Made by a program: the position numbers and the translations under genes. A DNA stretch of 64,000 bases from Owenia fusiformis. Taxonomy: Eukaryota > Annelida > Polychaeta > Sabellida > Oweniidae. Below are positions 19,911 to 31,610 of the stretch, piece after piece (position 1 is the stretch's first letter; every line of letters starts with the position of its first letter). The stretch covers positions 19,965,375 through 20,029,374 of the forward strand of contig CAIIXF020000005.1 of the NCBI GenBank assembly GCA_903813345.2, in the 5' to 3' direction. The notes under the pieces are model-generated. The model made no database searches, was not told where the DNA came from, and saw only the letters and a program-made list of their open reading frames with translations.

Positions 19911-20064
19911 TGGTAACTGAATGCCGCCATAAAAGTACTATGGGACATTAGTTGGCAATGTTAACAAATGAATTCATTAAATAGACACCCTAGGAATTAC
20001 AAAAATGTATGTAACTTATTCACACCTTATGGGTGCATGGGAACCCCTTGTTCCTACTATACTA

Positions 20065-20490
20065 ATACATTCCTTTGTTAATTTTTGTACTTTGCGTTCA
20101 CGGTTACGTTGTGAAAAACATCGTTAGCTTAACCTCTCCTATATTGTGCACAAATAACCCAAATAAAGATGTCGGTTGGGTATTATGTATGTAACATGCC
20201 TGAAAACGATATAAGGATATCGATATAAAGACTAGGAGGTGTATTATCAGAGTGAAGAAGGCTAGTTTGGATAAATCATGCAATATTAAAAGTTATATTT
20301 TTGTCACCTCTAACTTTTGACTTAATTGTCTGTTTTCAACGAGAATTGCACGGATCTTGTCTGAATTTTATGCTGCAAGCATAGATTGCTATTGCTCTGG
20401 TATGTCTTTATCGTATTACGATTATATCAAAATCAGTTATCGGAAAGTTAGTCCCAATCAAGTAGTACCTGACCTGCGTTGTGAATTTCA
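20065..20490. other. spacer without recognisable genes
   Basis: AT-rich; no exon-like frame. It contains an inverted copy of the dispersed GGAGAGGTTAAGCT motif near 20129-20142. Confidence 0.5.
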
Positions 20491-20492
20491 AT

Positions 20493-20634
20493 AATGCCTT
20501 GGTCACATATGCTCCGATCCATCGGCCGGCGCCCGGCCAATTGAGTGTTTTGTTAAATATTTTATTCAATTTTGAACAAAATACTCGCGGCCGGGCGCCG
20601 TAGTGAAAATCGGAGCAAATGTGACCAAGGCATT
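20493..20634. mobile_element. 142-bp hairpin MITE
   Basis: AATGCCTTGGTCACAT at 20493-20508 pairs with ATGTGACCAAGGCATT at 20619-20634. Inside, GCTCCGAT pairs with ATCGGAGC and CGGCGCCCGGCC with GGCCGGGCGCCG. The loop is AT-rich. Target duplication not clear. Confidence 0.7.
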
Positions 20635-21114
20635 GGCGAATCTAGAGAATGTAATGAAAGATGATGTAACTATCTAGTAAAAATACTAATGTTTTGTAAT
20701 AGCTTTATTTCTAAACATAGCGTCGTCTTTGCAATGCTTATATTTCTACGATCAAAATGGTGTGATTTTTGAAAAATTTGAAGCAATATTACCAAATCCA
20801 GCTTGCTGGAATATCTAAATTTTATGATCAATGAAACCCATCAAGAAACTGATTTTACTTAGGTTCACAGATGAGCGATCTCATCTTATTGAAAACTGGA
20901 ATGTCAGTTTAGTATAAATGTGTATAAACCATTACAAATTCATGCTGTTCTTTGTGATTTATAATTGATAAGTTCGCTCTCAACTCCATGGGTATTTCTG
21001 CTCTGGTGGTTGTGGTATTAATAGGATAAAAATAGACTGACTGGTTTAATGTAAACGTTTATATTTCAACTGTTTTTAAATTGAGAATTTCTGTCGATAC
21101 CCAAACTCGTTTAA

Positions 21115-21873
21115 GGTGCTATGGAAGTTAACAGGAAATGACAAAACAGGAAGTGACAATTTTTTTTGAATTTTTATATATTTTTGGAATAAAGATAACA
21201 GAGTTCTGGTTTGACCTCCAGTCAATTTAACTTTATCCACATATCATTTACATGACCAGGATCACAATGTGCATGGTCAGAATGACCCTAAACATGATGA
21301 AATAACCTTTTAGCCCTTTGAAAGTGTGACTGAAAAAAAGCTAAAAGTAGGAGCGTATAAGGGAAGGTCACTGAACAGAATCTTTTGAATTTTTCAGAAA
21401 ATGTGCCCAATAAATTGCTCTAAACGATACAATCTTTGAAAATTTGATATCATTCATAGAAAAAGAAAAAAAATGAAAAAACTGATTTAAAAAGCGATCT
21501 ATTTTCCTTTTTATGACCGCCATTTTTGTTTAAGACAATTTTCTAAAATTTCAAAGATTGTACTAGTTAGAGCATTATATTGGGCACATTTTCTGAAAAA
21601 TTCAAAAGATTCTGTTCAGTGACTATCCCTACGCTCCTACTTTTAGCTTTTTTTCAGTCACACTTTCAAAGGGCTAAAAAGGTTATTTCATCATGTTTAG
21701 GGTCATTCTGACCATGCACATTGTGATCCTGGTCATGTAAATGATATGTGGAAATAGTTAAATTGACAGGAGGTCAAACCAGAACTCTGTTATCTTTATT
21801 CAAAAAATATCTAAAAATGCAAAAAAAATTATCACTTCCTGTTTTGTCATTTCCTGTTAACTTCCATAGCACC
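21115..21873. mobile_element. palindromic MITE, copy 1 (759 bp)
   Basis: GGTGCTATGGAAGTTAACAG at the left is matched by CTGTTAACTTCCATAGCACC at the right. Long stretches of the two arms are inverted copies (GACCATGCACATTGTGATCC; AATTTTTCAGAAAATGTGCC). TTAA precedes the left end; the right flank is TATA. A second copy lies at 26275-26992. Confidence 0.8.
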
Positions 21874-21909
21874 TATATATTATATTATATATTCATATAT
21901 GTAGCCCCT

Positions 21910-21988
21910 CGCTTTTGTTACATTGACAAAAGTCCGTTATATTACCAATGTATGTTACTTTGACGACTTTCGTCAATGTAACAAAACG
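21910..21988. repeat. 79-bp hairpin
   Basis: CGCTTTTGTTACATTGAC pairs with GTCAATGTAACAAAACG, with GAAAGTC/GACTTTC-like continuation. It lies just right of the palindromic MITE. Confidence 0.5.
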
Positions 21989-22269
21989 ATGGTCTAAATG
22001 CATACATGAATTACTAAACGATACATATGGACAATTTGAATATATTGTTTTCAAATAAGAACGTGAAAATGAATATTACAACTGATAAAATGATTAAAAT
22101 TGTAGCCTTACCTTCCTACGATAATGTATTCAGCCTATTTCGCGTCTAGATACTCTGCGCGCTGTCTAGTTACTGTATGTATAAACTTCCGAAGCTCTCT
22201 TTTAAGCAGCGGAGTGGAACGAATGCAACGAGTGTGCGAATCATCAAATTCGTGAATGCATTTATATTA

Positions 22270-22600
22270 CACATACAGGGTGACCCAAAACACAGAACCC
22301 TCCAAAAATAAAATAATTTCTTTCATACATTAATGTAATCAGCTTCATTTTTCATGTACAGAAACTACAATCTATGGTTGAAAATGTGAGATCAAATTCT
22401 GTACATAACATTCAATATTCTTCTTGTTATGGTCAATTCAATAACCAGCTATGACACGCATACCCCCCCCCCCCATGGTGTTGTATATTAAATATACCTG
22501 TCCATTTATTGTAACTTACGATTGCTACCATTTGCTCACTTCTGAGATGACGGGGCACACGCGTAGTGAATAAAACATCGATTTGTTAAATTGAAGAATT
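22270..22600 (+). repeat. mariner-like end and a diverged fragment of the A repeat
   Basis: ACAGGGTGACCCAAAACACA at 22275-22294 looks like the outer end of a mariner-type element. From about 22440 to 22580 the words GACACGCATACCCCCC, TGGTGTTGTATAT, TCCATTTATTGTAACT and GCGTAGTGAATAAAACAT follow the order seen in repeat A (28080-28548), but are well diverged. Confidence 0.45.
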
Positions 22601-23735
22601 TCCTTTGATTGTTATAATGCTGCGTCTACAATACATTTTCTTGATCTCTTTTTATATGACACACTTATGTTGATTGCTGATCTATCAATTATCTATAGTA
22701 TCTGCTTATCTATTTTTGGCAATATGAATTCCAACTCATTTATAATATTTAGTTATTTATAATTATTTTTTCTTAAGATCCGGACTTTGAATTTTCATAA
22801 ATATTACCATAAATACTTTTGTATTTTCATACAGTGACAAATTTTTGTAAAAAATCTGAATTGTGCAATTTTTGAATAGAAAAAATAATTTGCTTCTCCA
22901 GTGTTTGTTGTTATTGAAGTTATATTCCTACGGGTCTCATATGGAGTGGGTTGATTTACATCTCTCTTTGGAAACACATGGTGTAAATGGAATAAAAAAA
23001 CACAGTGATCATGAAGATTTGTTTTGTATTTCAATTGTCAATATAATAATTTTATAGAAATAACCGAAATGTTTAAATGCAAAATCAAGTACGTGTAAAT
23101 AGTAGTCATACTGAAATAATGTCCGTGATGAATATCGATAAGTCGGTTCAATTATCACGGTGTTATAGCATGACGGTTACGTCAAGGCGATTTGCAAGTT
23201 TTGCGGTAACGATAACAAAAAATAGCCGGATGGGAAAGACAGCATGTCCTCTTTCTCGCCTGTAGGCAAGATTCACAGATAAGATTTCCTTTTCAACTAG
23301 TTCCATTCGGTGACGTATGGATGGTTATAACGTACCATATTCTATGGCCACTGAGTGGCTAGAGACTCGAGTAAGTTATAAATATAACGACTAGATCAAA
23401 TCTGCCAGGTGGTTTACTAGAAGCTATGTAGGCTGTAAACTTACCGACTGAGATATCCAAGTTCATAATTTTAGTCAGTTCTGTGATTTCTCAGTATATG
23501 TGCCTCAGACCCACTCAAACTCCCGGGCTCAAAATATTAACTGTAAGTAAACTGTGCCATAAAACAAGCCATAAAATGACAAATCCAGAACAGGAATGTG
23601 GTGTATTGTAAATAATAAGGTCAATACCTGAGACTACCATAATTGTTGTGTTAGTCTCCATGCAGTCAATACTAAGTTATATAGCCTAAGTTAGTTGTCA
23701 GGAAATTTTTATAAAATAAGGTCAGAATGTTTCTT
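22600..23735. other. intergenic stretch without recognisable genes
   Basis: No supported exon. GGCCACTGAGTGGC then TAGAGACTCGAGTAAG near 23344-23373 matches the right end of the element at 24894-25407 and may be a solo end of the same family. Confidence 0.45.
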
Positions 23736-23741
23736 ACATGT

Positions 23742-24309
23742 ATCACCCTATGCTTAGTGAGCGGAGCTAATTTCAAGGGTGATGGTAAAGACGAGGCAGG
23801 GCGCCCAAAAACCAAAAAAATATTAGTACCATAATCTTTTAAGTCGTATTATTGCAGCATAGGGTGATGATATTGTGATATTTTATGCTGTTTTAGAAGT
23901 GAAAGATGTTAAACTATGCATACAGTTTGTTTTACATCCAATAAAACGAATAGTTAAGATGAAACAGTCGTTTAAAGATACAATTTGAATTTACCGCAAG
24001 AAATCACAACCTAATATTGTCAATATGTCAATAATTCCTGATCGATGTCACATATAAAGATATATGTACCTAGATATGTTTTATTTTTTCATATATGCGA
24101 AATAAGGCGGTCTCTGGTTATGTACATCCAATGCAAAATGAATGTTTACTAGGGTGTCTATTCGGCGATCAGAATTTCGATGACGAGCAATGGCGATGTA
24201 ATTTGCGAAGAAAGCATCAGTGCACCTAGTTACAGGCCAGGTTTGGGCGCCATGCCTTGTCTTTACCATCACCCTTGAAATTAGGTCCGCTCACTAAGCA
24301 TAGGGTGAT
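23742..24309. mobile_element. 568-bp inverted-repeat element
   Basis: ATCACCCTATGCTTAGTGAG at the left is matched by CTCACTAAGCATAGGGTGAT at the right. The pairing continues through TTTCAAGGGTGATGGTAAAG/CTTTACCATCACCCTTGAAA and GCAGGGCGCCCA/TGGGCGCCATGC. A further copy of the end word GCATAGGGTGATGA lies inside near 23858. No coding capacity. Confidence 0.75.
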
Positions 24310-24638
24310 GTATGTTGTGAAAGTTTCATGAACGATCTAAACCTTTGACAGGGGATGCCATCTTTTGTACAGGTAACTTATTAAATTATTTCCCAGAATG
24401 CATTTGCCTATATGTCTGTTTGTCGCTGTTGCCTAAACATTTTGAAATGAATGAAGATACTTCCCTATTATCACAATTTACACGTTAATGTAAGTAAGTA
24501 TGCGATGATATATATGTTTTCTAACTTATGGGTTGTATTACATTTATTTTGAAATGTCTTGAGAAGTTTTTCATCCCCGGTTTAGCCGTAAACAAGATTT
24601 GAATTAAAAAAACGGGCAAAAAACCTGCTATTTTTAGG

Positions 24639-25506
24639 CGTCAGTAGAACGGCAAAAATAAGAAATTGGGAGACCATTGTGCAATAATATATGGAAAAGT
24701 ATATTCATAATGTACATGAATGACATTTGTATATTTCAGATTTTTTAGTTTTTTGTGCAATAAGCCTGTGCCGTCTTGTAATTTGAAGAATTTCAGCCAT
24801 GTTAATCTTATTGAAAATAACATGGCAGAGAAGCATCCAAATATAAGAGGCCACACACTTTATAAGCCAAACTAGAAGCAATCCAAGATATACTTACCTT
24901 CTTCTAAGGCCACTGTATCGTGGCCTTCCAGTACAGATATATTTCTGCATGAACAACTGGTCATGTCGTAATCATAAAATTTGAAATCATATGTCCGCCA
25001 TTTTTCCACATCACAATTTGAATTGGGAGTTTTGGTCTTATTACCTCACCAAAAATTCCAAAACACACATAAAGTGATCAGTGTATTAGTTCACATCTTC
25101 TGGATCGCTAACTTAGAATTTACAGCCAGTTACTAATGTCAGACGTTAACGACATTTCGTCCAGTTTTCGAACATCGCCATTTTTCTTGGAGCCATTTTG
25201 TTTTAATTTTAGACGAAATCCTGATGAAATCATGTCATATCTCATCAAGGAGCCGAGCTGGGTCCGGTTTGATTAATGATTTATTTATCTGGCGATTTTT
25301 AAAATATTCAATAAATTTATGACACCCCGGCCAGCTTTTTTCAAATAGAGTTCACAGTATTCCAGATGAAATCCCCTCTAGCCAAGTATTGGCTAGAGAC
25401 TCGAGTAAAGATATACAAATGTCATTCATGTACAATAGGAATATAGTTTTCCATATATTATTGCAAAATTATATTTTGATTTCTTATTTTTTAGCTTTTA
25501 CTGACG
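24639..25506. mobile_element. fold-back element with a nested insertion
   Basis: CGTCAGTA...AAATAAGAAAT at the left is answered by ATTTCTTATTTT...TACTGACG at the right. The inner arms pair over TGCAATAATATATGGAAAA and TACATGAATGACATTTGTAT. Other members lie at 31950-32055 and around the A-B-A insertion (28060-28079 with 29808-29890). The centre is split by the element at 24894-25407. Confidence 0.75.
24894..25407. mobile_element. MULE-like element, 514 bp, with 9-bp target duplication
   Basis: AAGATATAC flanks both sides (24885-24893 and 25408-25416), and the related uninterrupted sequence near 31956 carries it once, giving an empty-site control. The interior is a diverged relative of the 304-bp MITEs at 41189 and 45304 (shared TTTGGTCTTATT, AAAATTCCAAAAC and CCGCCATTTT in the same order). 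The right end carries a hairpin CTAGCCAAGTATTGGCTAG. Confidence 0.7.
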
Positions 25507-25819
25507 TAGTTAAACAGTGAAATGGACTCTAGTCTAAAGATAAAACACTTATTCTAGTGAGAAGTTCATATGGTTAAAATAACGAAATAATGAAATGTTA
25601 CCATGTGTCTATTTGAGACTAATAAACCTCAACCATCAAAAGTTGTCACAATGAGCTAAATTCTAAGTTTCAAATCTCAAACTCTCCCAAGCGGTAGAAA
25701 AATAATTCCCGTTCACTCTAAGTAGTACAATAAATGAATCCAAAGCTTCATATATGCAAATAATGGATAAATTCCTACCAAATGGAACGAATGTTTTCAT
25801 GAATCTCCATGTTTGTGAT

Positions 25820-25950
25820 CCAAGGAGGATTGCTCCCAGAATGCATCATCAGTTAACTTCATTTACTCGTGACAGGTTTTAAAATGGTGGAACGGCATTT
25901 TGAAAGCTGGCACGTGTCATGTTGCATTCTGGGAGCCAATCCTCCATGCA
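25820..25950. mobile_element. short relative of the 304-bp MULE-like MITE
   Basis: CCAAGGAGGATTG, CTCCCAGAATGCA near 25821-25847 is answered by TGCATTCTGGGAGCCAATCC near 25922-25941. Only the termini match the 304-bp elements; the centre differs. Confidence 0.65.
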
Positions 25951-26274
25951 ACGTAATCGGGCTCCAAAATCACCTCAACATTTGAAGAGTCAGCATTAAC
26001 ATGTGAATATCACTTCAAATTTTTAAGTTCCTATTTGTCATATAGACACAAATTCCACTATATTTATATGTTCCGGGACGGGGAAAATAGAGCACTCAAT
26101 TCACTGAGGTAAGAATTTATGACATATGTGACAGAATATCTTTTTCATAGTGTTAGTAATTATTTATGTTCATGCACTTTAAGCCCCATTAGCTTTCTAA
26201 AGGTTAGATTTTCAAAAAATACAAATGATTATATATTTTGGCAAAATAACTGTCAACTTACTCTTTCGAGTTAA

Positions 26275-26992
26275 GGTGCCATGGAAGTTAACAGGAAATG
26301 ACCAAACAGGAAGTGACAAAAAATTTTGCATTTTTAGACATTTTTTGAACAAAGATAACAGAGTTCTGTTTTGACCTCCAGTCAATTTAACTATTTCCAC
26401 ATATCATTTACATGACCAGGATCACAGATGTGCATGGTCAGAATGACCCTAAACATGATGATTTTTAGCCCTTTGAAAGTGTGACTGAAAAAAAGCTAAA
26501 AGTAGGAGCTAGGGAAGCTCACTGAACAGAATCTTTTGAATTTTTCAGAAAATATGCCCAATATAATGCTCTAACTGATACAATCAAATTTTAGAAAATT
26601 GTCTTTGACAAAAATGGCGGTCATAAAAAGGAAAATAGATCGCTTTTCAAATCAGTTTTTTCATTTTTTTCTTTTTCTATGAATGATATCAAATTTTCAA
26701 AGATTGTATCATTTAGAGCAATATATTGGGCACATTTTCTGAAAAATTCGAAAGATTCTGTTCAGTGACCTTTCCTACCTCCTCCTTGTAGCTATTTTTC
26801 AGTCACATTTTCAGCGGGCTGAAAATGTTATTTCATCATGTTTAGGGTCATTCTGACCATGAACATTGTGATCCTGGACCTGTAAATGGTATTTGGAACT
26901 AGTTGAATTGACTGGAGGTCAAAAAATGTCTAAAAGTGCAAAAAATTTTGTCACTTTCAGTTTTGTCATTTCCTGTTAACTTCCATGGCACC
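26275..26992. mobile_element. palindromic MITE, copy 2 (718 bp), TTAA flanks
   Basis: GGTGCCATGGAAGTTAACAG and CTGTTAACTTCCATGGCACC form the ends. TTAA stands on both sides (26271-26274 and 26993-26996), like piggyBac-type target sites. The body is homologous to copy 1 (21115-21873), with the central third reversed relative to copy 1's reading, as expected of a palindrome. Confidence 0.8.
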
Positions 26993-26999
26993 TTAACTC

Positions 27000-28079
27000 A
27001 TCTTTCAGATTTAAGATGAGGCTGCCCCTCCTTTGGTAGTCCAACAACATAAGACCTAGCCTGGGGCCTCGTTTCTTATCTGACATGTCTTGTGGCCCTG
27101 GCTAGGTCTTAACTCCAATGTCATTTTGGCATAAGTGTGTAAAGTTAATAGTTTCGCTTGTTTAGACAAGCGGAACTAATTAAACCCTAAAAACATGGTA
27201 ATATTACATAAAGAATGTGATCCAAACATGCATACATACCTTATGAATAAATGCACACCATCCCATATCTCCACTAAGACCTTATTGATGCATAATTACG
27301 AAAATATTGGAGACAGGTTTGGAAAATATCGGTCAGTTATGGTAACATCAAAATTGCAAATCGTATCAGAAATTAACCGTCATTGCGGCACTGTAGGTTT
27401 GCAATAAATAACTTTTTTTCTTATATACACGCGCTACATGAATCAATCAAAGATACCTGTTATCCTCCAAATTGATCCTATCATCCCGAGTAATCGCGAT
27501 AATAATTATCAATCTATTTGTCAACAATTTCTTTCGCTATAATTTAATTTTAACGGGGACGAACATATGCAATGACGGACATGTCATTTTAGAAATTTGT
27601 AAGTATAGCTTCATTTTACTATAGGATATAAATGAACCTTTAACACAATAATATTGTGTTAAATCGCTTGATGTTATGTGTTTTTATATTATTGTCAAGT
27701 ATCAGTTGCATTTTATCGAGGAAAAGTGGTTTCGATGGACCCAGAACTTGCGACAAAGGAAAGAATAGTAAGGAGGTTAAACTCAATAACGGCCAAGATA
27801 ATTCCTAAAAGTAAAGAACGCCATTATTGAGTTTAACAACGTTGAACTACTCCCCTGGTGGTTTTGTCTACTATTTCAAGATAGATGTCCTTGGACTATC
27901 AGAGTTTTATAGTGTCACTAGGGGTGGGGTTGTTTCCATATTGAATATTTATCATATACGTCTACCACCCCACTTACGTTGTGGTCGTACAATCTATGGT
28001 TCAGACAACAGTGTTTTTTCAACATTTGAGAAAGTACTACGCACCTAAAAAATAAGAAATCTAGATTATTATGCAATAA
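27000..28079. other. spacer with small hairpins; no gene
   Basis: Hairpins are AAGACCTAGCCTGGGGCC against GGCCCTGGCTAGGTCTT (about 27048-27110), a palindrome TTAACACAATAATATTGTGTTAA near 27640-27662, and GTTAAACTCAATAACGG against CCATTATTGAGTTTAAC (about 27776-27838). No exon-like frame. Confidence 0.5.
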
Positions 28080-28548
28080 GGTATGAGTACCGTAATCCAA
28101 CACCAAATTCGAAAATTCATAACAATACTTTGCACATATGGCGTTCGTGACCAACTATAAAACGCTTACCCCCCATAGTGTTATATATCAAAATGTACTT
28201 GTTCATATAGGGGTTCGATTGATCTACATCAAATTATAGGGAGTCAGGTTACTTTTTGAGATATCAGCGTCCATTTATTGTGACTCGCGTTTGCTACCAC
28301 TTCCTCAATTCTGATATGATGGGCAAACGCGTAATAAACATGCTCACGTCGGAACTATTTTTGACCTACATCGCTATTTTCGTAATTCAAATGAAAGTTG
28401 AACTCCTACTCTTTATTTTGATACCAAATAGTGGCATACTAGGTACCCTAGAAGCCAACTATGGCGTTATTTAGAACAAAACCACAAGTTTTTAAATGGA
28501 CTATATAGGGGTCATACCTTTTGGCGGATGGATATGGAACCTCATACC
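28080..28548 (+). repeat. repeat A, left copy
   Basis: 469 bp. An uninterrupted 72-codon frame starting MRYQRPFIVTRV lies at 28256-28474 and is open in all three A copies of the window. Its meaning is unclear. Confidence 0.75.
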
Positions 28549-29338
28549 TTAATGTGTTATGACATCACACTGATTTTTGTCTCTGCAACTTTTTTTGGCA
28601 GAAAATATCATTTCTAGTTCAAAAATGCATAAAAACGTCGGAACTGGCTGAATATGTGAAAAATTTATCCATTTAGGCTAGAAAGGGTTAATTTGCCCTA
28701 CCCCAAATACGTCTAAATATGCTAGTCTAACTTTGCCACTGTGACGTCACAAATCTAACCTGACTATCTCTGAGTTTATTGAAGAAAATGATACGTCTGA
28801 CAAACAGCTTTCATTCCCTATATGGCCACCTTCTACTAAGAGTTGCATCATTGACTAAATCTAAGACAAAGGGCCTGTGTCCCGAGGATTTTGACTGAAA
28901 TTTGGCCATTTTCGCCCAAATCTAACTAAATTGCAGTTTCCCTCACACCTGTATTTTGAAATAAATATTGCTACAATGTAGCAATTTGAAAATCACACAT
29001 GCTTACTGTTTCTGTCGACCTGACACGTGTATCTAGCCTGTAAAAATGAAAAATCGCTACATTGTAGCAATTTCACTGAGATATTGGCCCTGAAAATCAT
29101 GTAATTTTAGCAAAAAATGAAGAAATAACCTGCAATTTTGACGGAATTTCAGAGGGCTTTCTTTCATTCCAGACCCTCCACGGGCCTCTTATGACCACTC
29201 TTATACTCACAGAATGGTTGAAAGTGATTTCAAATCATTGTTTGCCCTACGCAGAACGAAAAAATCGATTCTGTTCTCAAAATCTGCTAGAATATTGGTC
29301 TCTGGCCAACTAGCAGACAATTTTAGGCCTCATATTAA

Positions 29339-29807
29339 GGTATGAGTACCGTAATCCAACACCAAATTCGAAAATTCATAACAATACTTTGCACATATGG
29401 CGTTCGTGACCAACTATAAAACGCTTACCCCCCATAGTGTTATATATCAAAATGTACTTGTTCATATAGGGGTTCGATTGATCTACATCAAATTATAGGG
29501 AGTCAGGTTACTTTTTGAGATATCAGCGTCCATTTATTGTGACTCGCGTTTGCTACCACTTCCTCAATTCTGATATGATGGGCAAACGCGTAATAAACAT
29601 GCTCACGTCGGAACTATTTTTGACCTACATCGCTATTTTCGTAATTCAAATGAAAGTTGAACTCCTCCTCTTTATTTTGATACCAAATAGTGGCATACTA
29701 GGTACCCTAGAAGCCAACTATGGCGTTATTTAGAACAAAACCACAAGTTTTTAAATGGACTATATAGGGGTCATACCTTTTGGCGGATGGATATGGAACC
29801 TCATACC
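29339..29807 (+). repeat. repeat A, right copy
   Basis: 469 bp, differing from the left copy at only a handful of positions by eye (for example ctcctactc against ctcctcctc), so the element inserted or was homogenised recently. Confidence 0.75.
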
Positions 29808-30719
29808 ATAATATATGGAAAAATACTGCACACAAATGTCAGATTATTTAGACCAGTGCATTAAGCATGTGCCCTCTTGTAATTGACCCTTTTCCATATA
29901 AATGGGAAAATAGATGGCATCCCAAGTAAAAAGACATGGCAATTCTCATGTAATAATTGGTTAACTTTGGTCTAATAATTATGCATTTTGATAAAAATTA
30001 ACCTATTTGTTAAATGAGCATTAAATCAATGAAAGTTGAATGCCAATAAATAGCTATTTATTACACCTATTTATTATTCTAACAACTATGTTATAATGCT
30101 CTTTGAATAATTGGGTAACTTTTTGTCATCCTTGCTACCCTAGGTGATAAAAATTAGCTAATTGTTAAGATTGGACTTATAAGAAATGTGGCAGTGAGTA
30201 TTAGCAAAATATTAACTTTCCCGCTCTTTTTAAACCAAAAGAAAAATGGCTGACAAAGAATGTTCAACTGTAAGAGATTTGGGTAATTTTATGATTTTAT
30301 AACAATAGTATGAAAATGACCAATCAAATATAGATTCAGAAGTTACTGACATACTTGAACATTCTGCATGTCTACTTTGTGAGAGGTAAAATGTAAGTAT
30401 TGCTGTTTTATTCCAGTTTAGATGGGCAAATCTTCTTTTCTTTGTGAATTTATGATTCATGAAGGCTAAATTTTAATTCTTCATACAGTCAAACTGGTCA
30501 AGCAAAAATGTGTTGTGTATGACCAATTGTACCATGCAGTAAAAATTATAAGGTATTTTATAAAGATTATGAAGATAAATACTGCTGGAGGCCTAGCCTA
30601 GAGGGTCCTTCAATAACTGTGAGCCTTCTGGCCTTCAGGACAATTCTGAATGGGTAAAATTATCAGTGATGTCCCATAATAATTGCTTATATCATCTTAC
30701 ATACCCAGGGCCAACCTAA

Positions 30720-31050
30720 AATGAAAAATTTGCGTGAGATTTCCAAACATTGTGGTACTTTTACAGGAGATTTTTCCAAAATCTGGTAGTTTTAAAAAAA
30801 TTGGTAGTTTTCGCCGTAGATTTTTAAAAATCAGGAGTTTTTTAGGTGAATTTTGAAACAACTGGAGTTTTAAGGTAGATTTGAAATAAAACGGTACTTT
30901 TTTAAAAAAGCGGATTATCTCCAGTTTTTTTCTAATAAAAGCAATAGTTTTTGCGGTAAATTCTGCAAAAAGTGGTACTTTTGTGGGAGATTTTTGACAA
31001 AATCTGTATAGTTTTTGCAAGAAATTTTGAAAAACTTTGGACTTTGCCAT
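30720..31050 (-). repeat. degenerate tandem repeat, unit about 36-40 bp
   Basis: GGTACTTTT, GGAGATTTTT and AAAATCTGGTAG recur in order about eight times. On the - strand this gives an open frame of 117 codons rich in K, F and L, explained by the repeat rather than by coding. Confidence 0.6.
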
Positions 31051-31254
31051 GAATTAATTTATACGCTTTGCATGGCCAGATTTGAATATTCACGCAAATT
31101 GCATGTACGTCACACATTTACTTCGAATTTGTGTGTCCCTACCCACCTAATTTTACATATTATTTAATGTTTTTGGTTCTTATAGTAGAAAATAAATTTT
31201 ATAGACCATAATGCATCTTGGGTAAGAGTAATGCAACAAATAGGTTTTAAATAG

Positions 31255-31610
31255 CTAATAAATAGGTAATACTCTGTTAATTCTTAGCTAACGAATACCT
31301 AAAAAATTTATCATGCAAATTAGAGAATATTACCACAATAAATATGTACAATATTTAGGTAATATTCTGTTAACATATAGCTTATTATTGGAAGATAATC
31401 AATACATGATTATTAGATTTCTAATTTTACCTAATTATTACAATGTAATTTTCATTTAATAATCAGTCAATATTCTACATGAGCGTTGAATGTTAACAAT
31501 ACCTTATTATTAACACCTATTTTTTAACGTAATTCTCTCTAATTTGCATGATAAATTTTTCAGGTATTTGTTAGCTAAGAATTAATAGAGTATTACCTAT
31601 TTATTGTCAA
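31255..31610. repeat. inner palindrome of about 355 bp
   Basis: AATAAATAGGTAATACTCTG pairs with TAGAGTATTACCTATTTATT, and AATTTATCATGCAAATTAGAG pairs with CTCTAATTTGCATGATAAAT (each trimmed to 20 bases or fewer). Confidence 0.7.

Larger units (their letters stand above)
15739..20062. mobile_element. 4.3-kb near-perfect palindromic element with a minisatellite core
   Basis: GTATAGTAGGAACAAGGGG at the left end is matched by CCCCTTGTTCCTACTATAC at the right end. TA flanks both sides (15737-15738 and 20063-20064), as a Tc1/mariner-type duplication would. The arms stay almost identical for about 1.4 kb (for example AACAAATGAATTCATTAAAT in both). Each arm has a tandem pair of about 355-bp units and the same two short frames. 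The core, 17175-18596, is a 21-bp minisatellite that reads CAGAAGCTATA on the left and TATAGCTTCTG on the right. No transposase is present, so this is a non-autonomous fold-back element. Confidence 0.82.
28080..29807 (+). mobile_element. A-B-A direct-repeat element (1728 bp)
   Basis: Repeat A (28080-28548) and its near-identical second copy (29339-29807), both 469 bp, flank a unique 790-bp segment B. A itself starts GGTATGAGTACC and ends GGAACCTCATACC, so it also has short inverted ends. ATAA flanks the whole unit, and the host repeat (compare TGCAATAATATATGGAAAA near 24680) shows the unbroken site. It looks like a small element with terminal direct repeats, in the manner of LTR-bearing TRIMs. 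However, no primer-binding site, polypurine tract or reverse transcriptase is seen. Confidence 0.7.

Noticed and set aside
30697-31050. 117-codon frame on the - strand, K/F/L-rich
   Set aside because: It coincides with a degenerate tandem repeat of about 36-40 bp inside a fold-back element; composition follows the AT-rich repeat.
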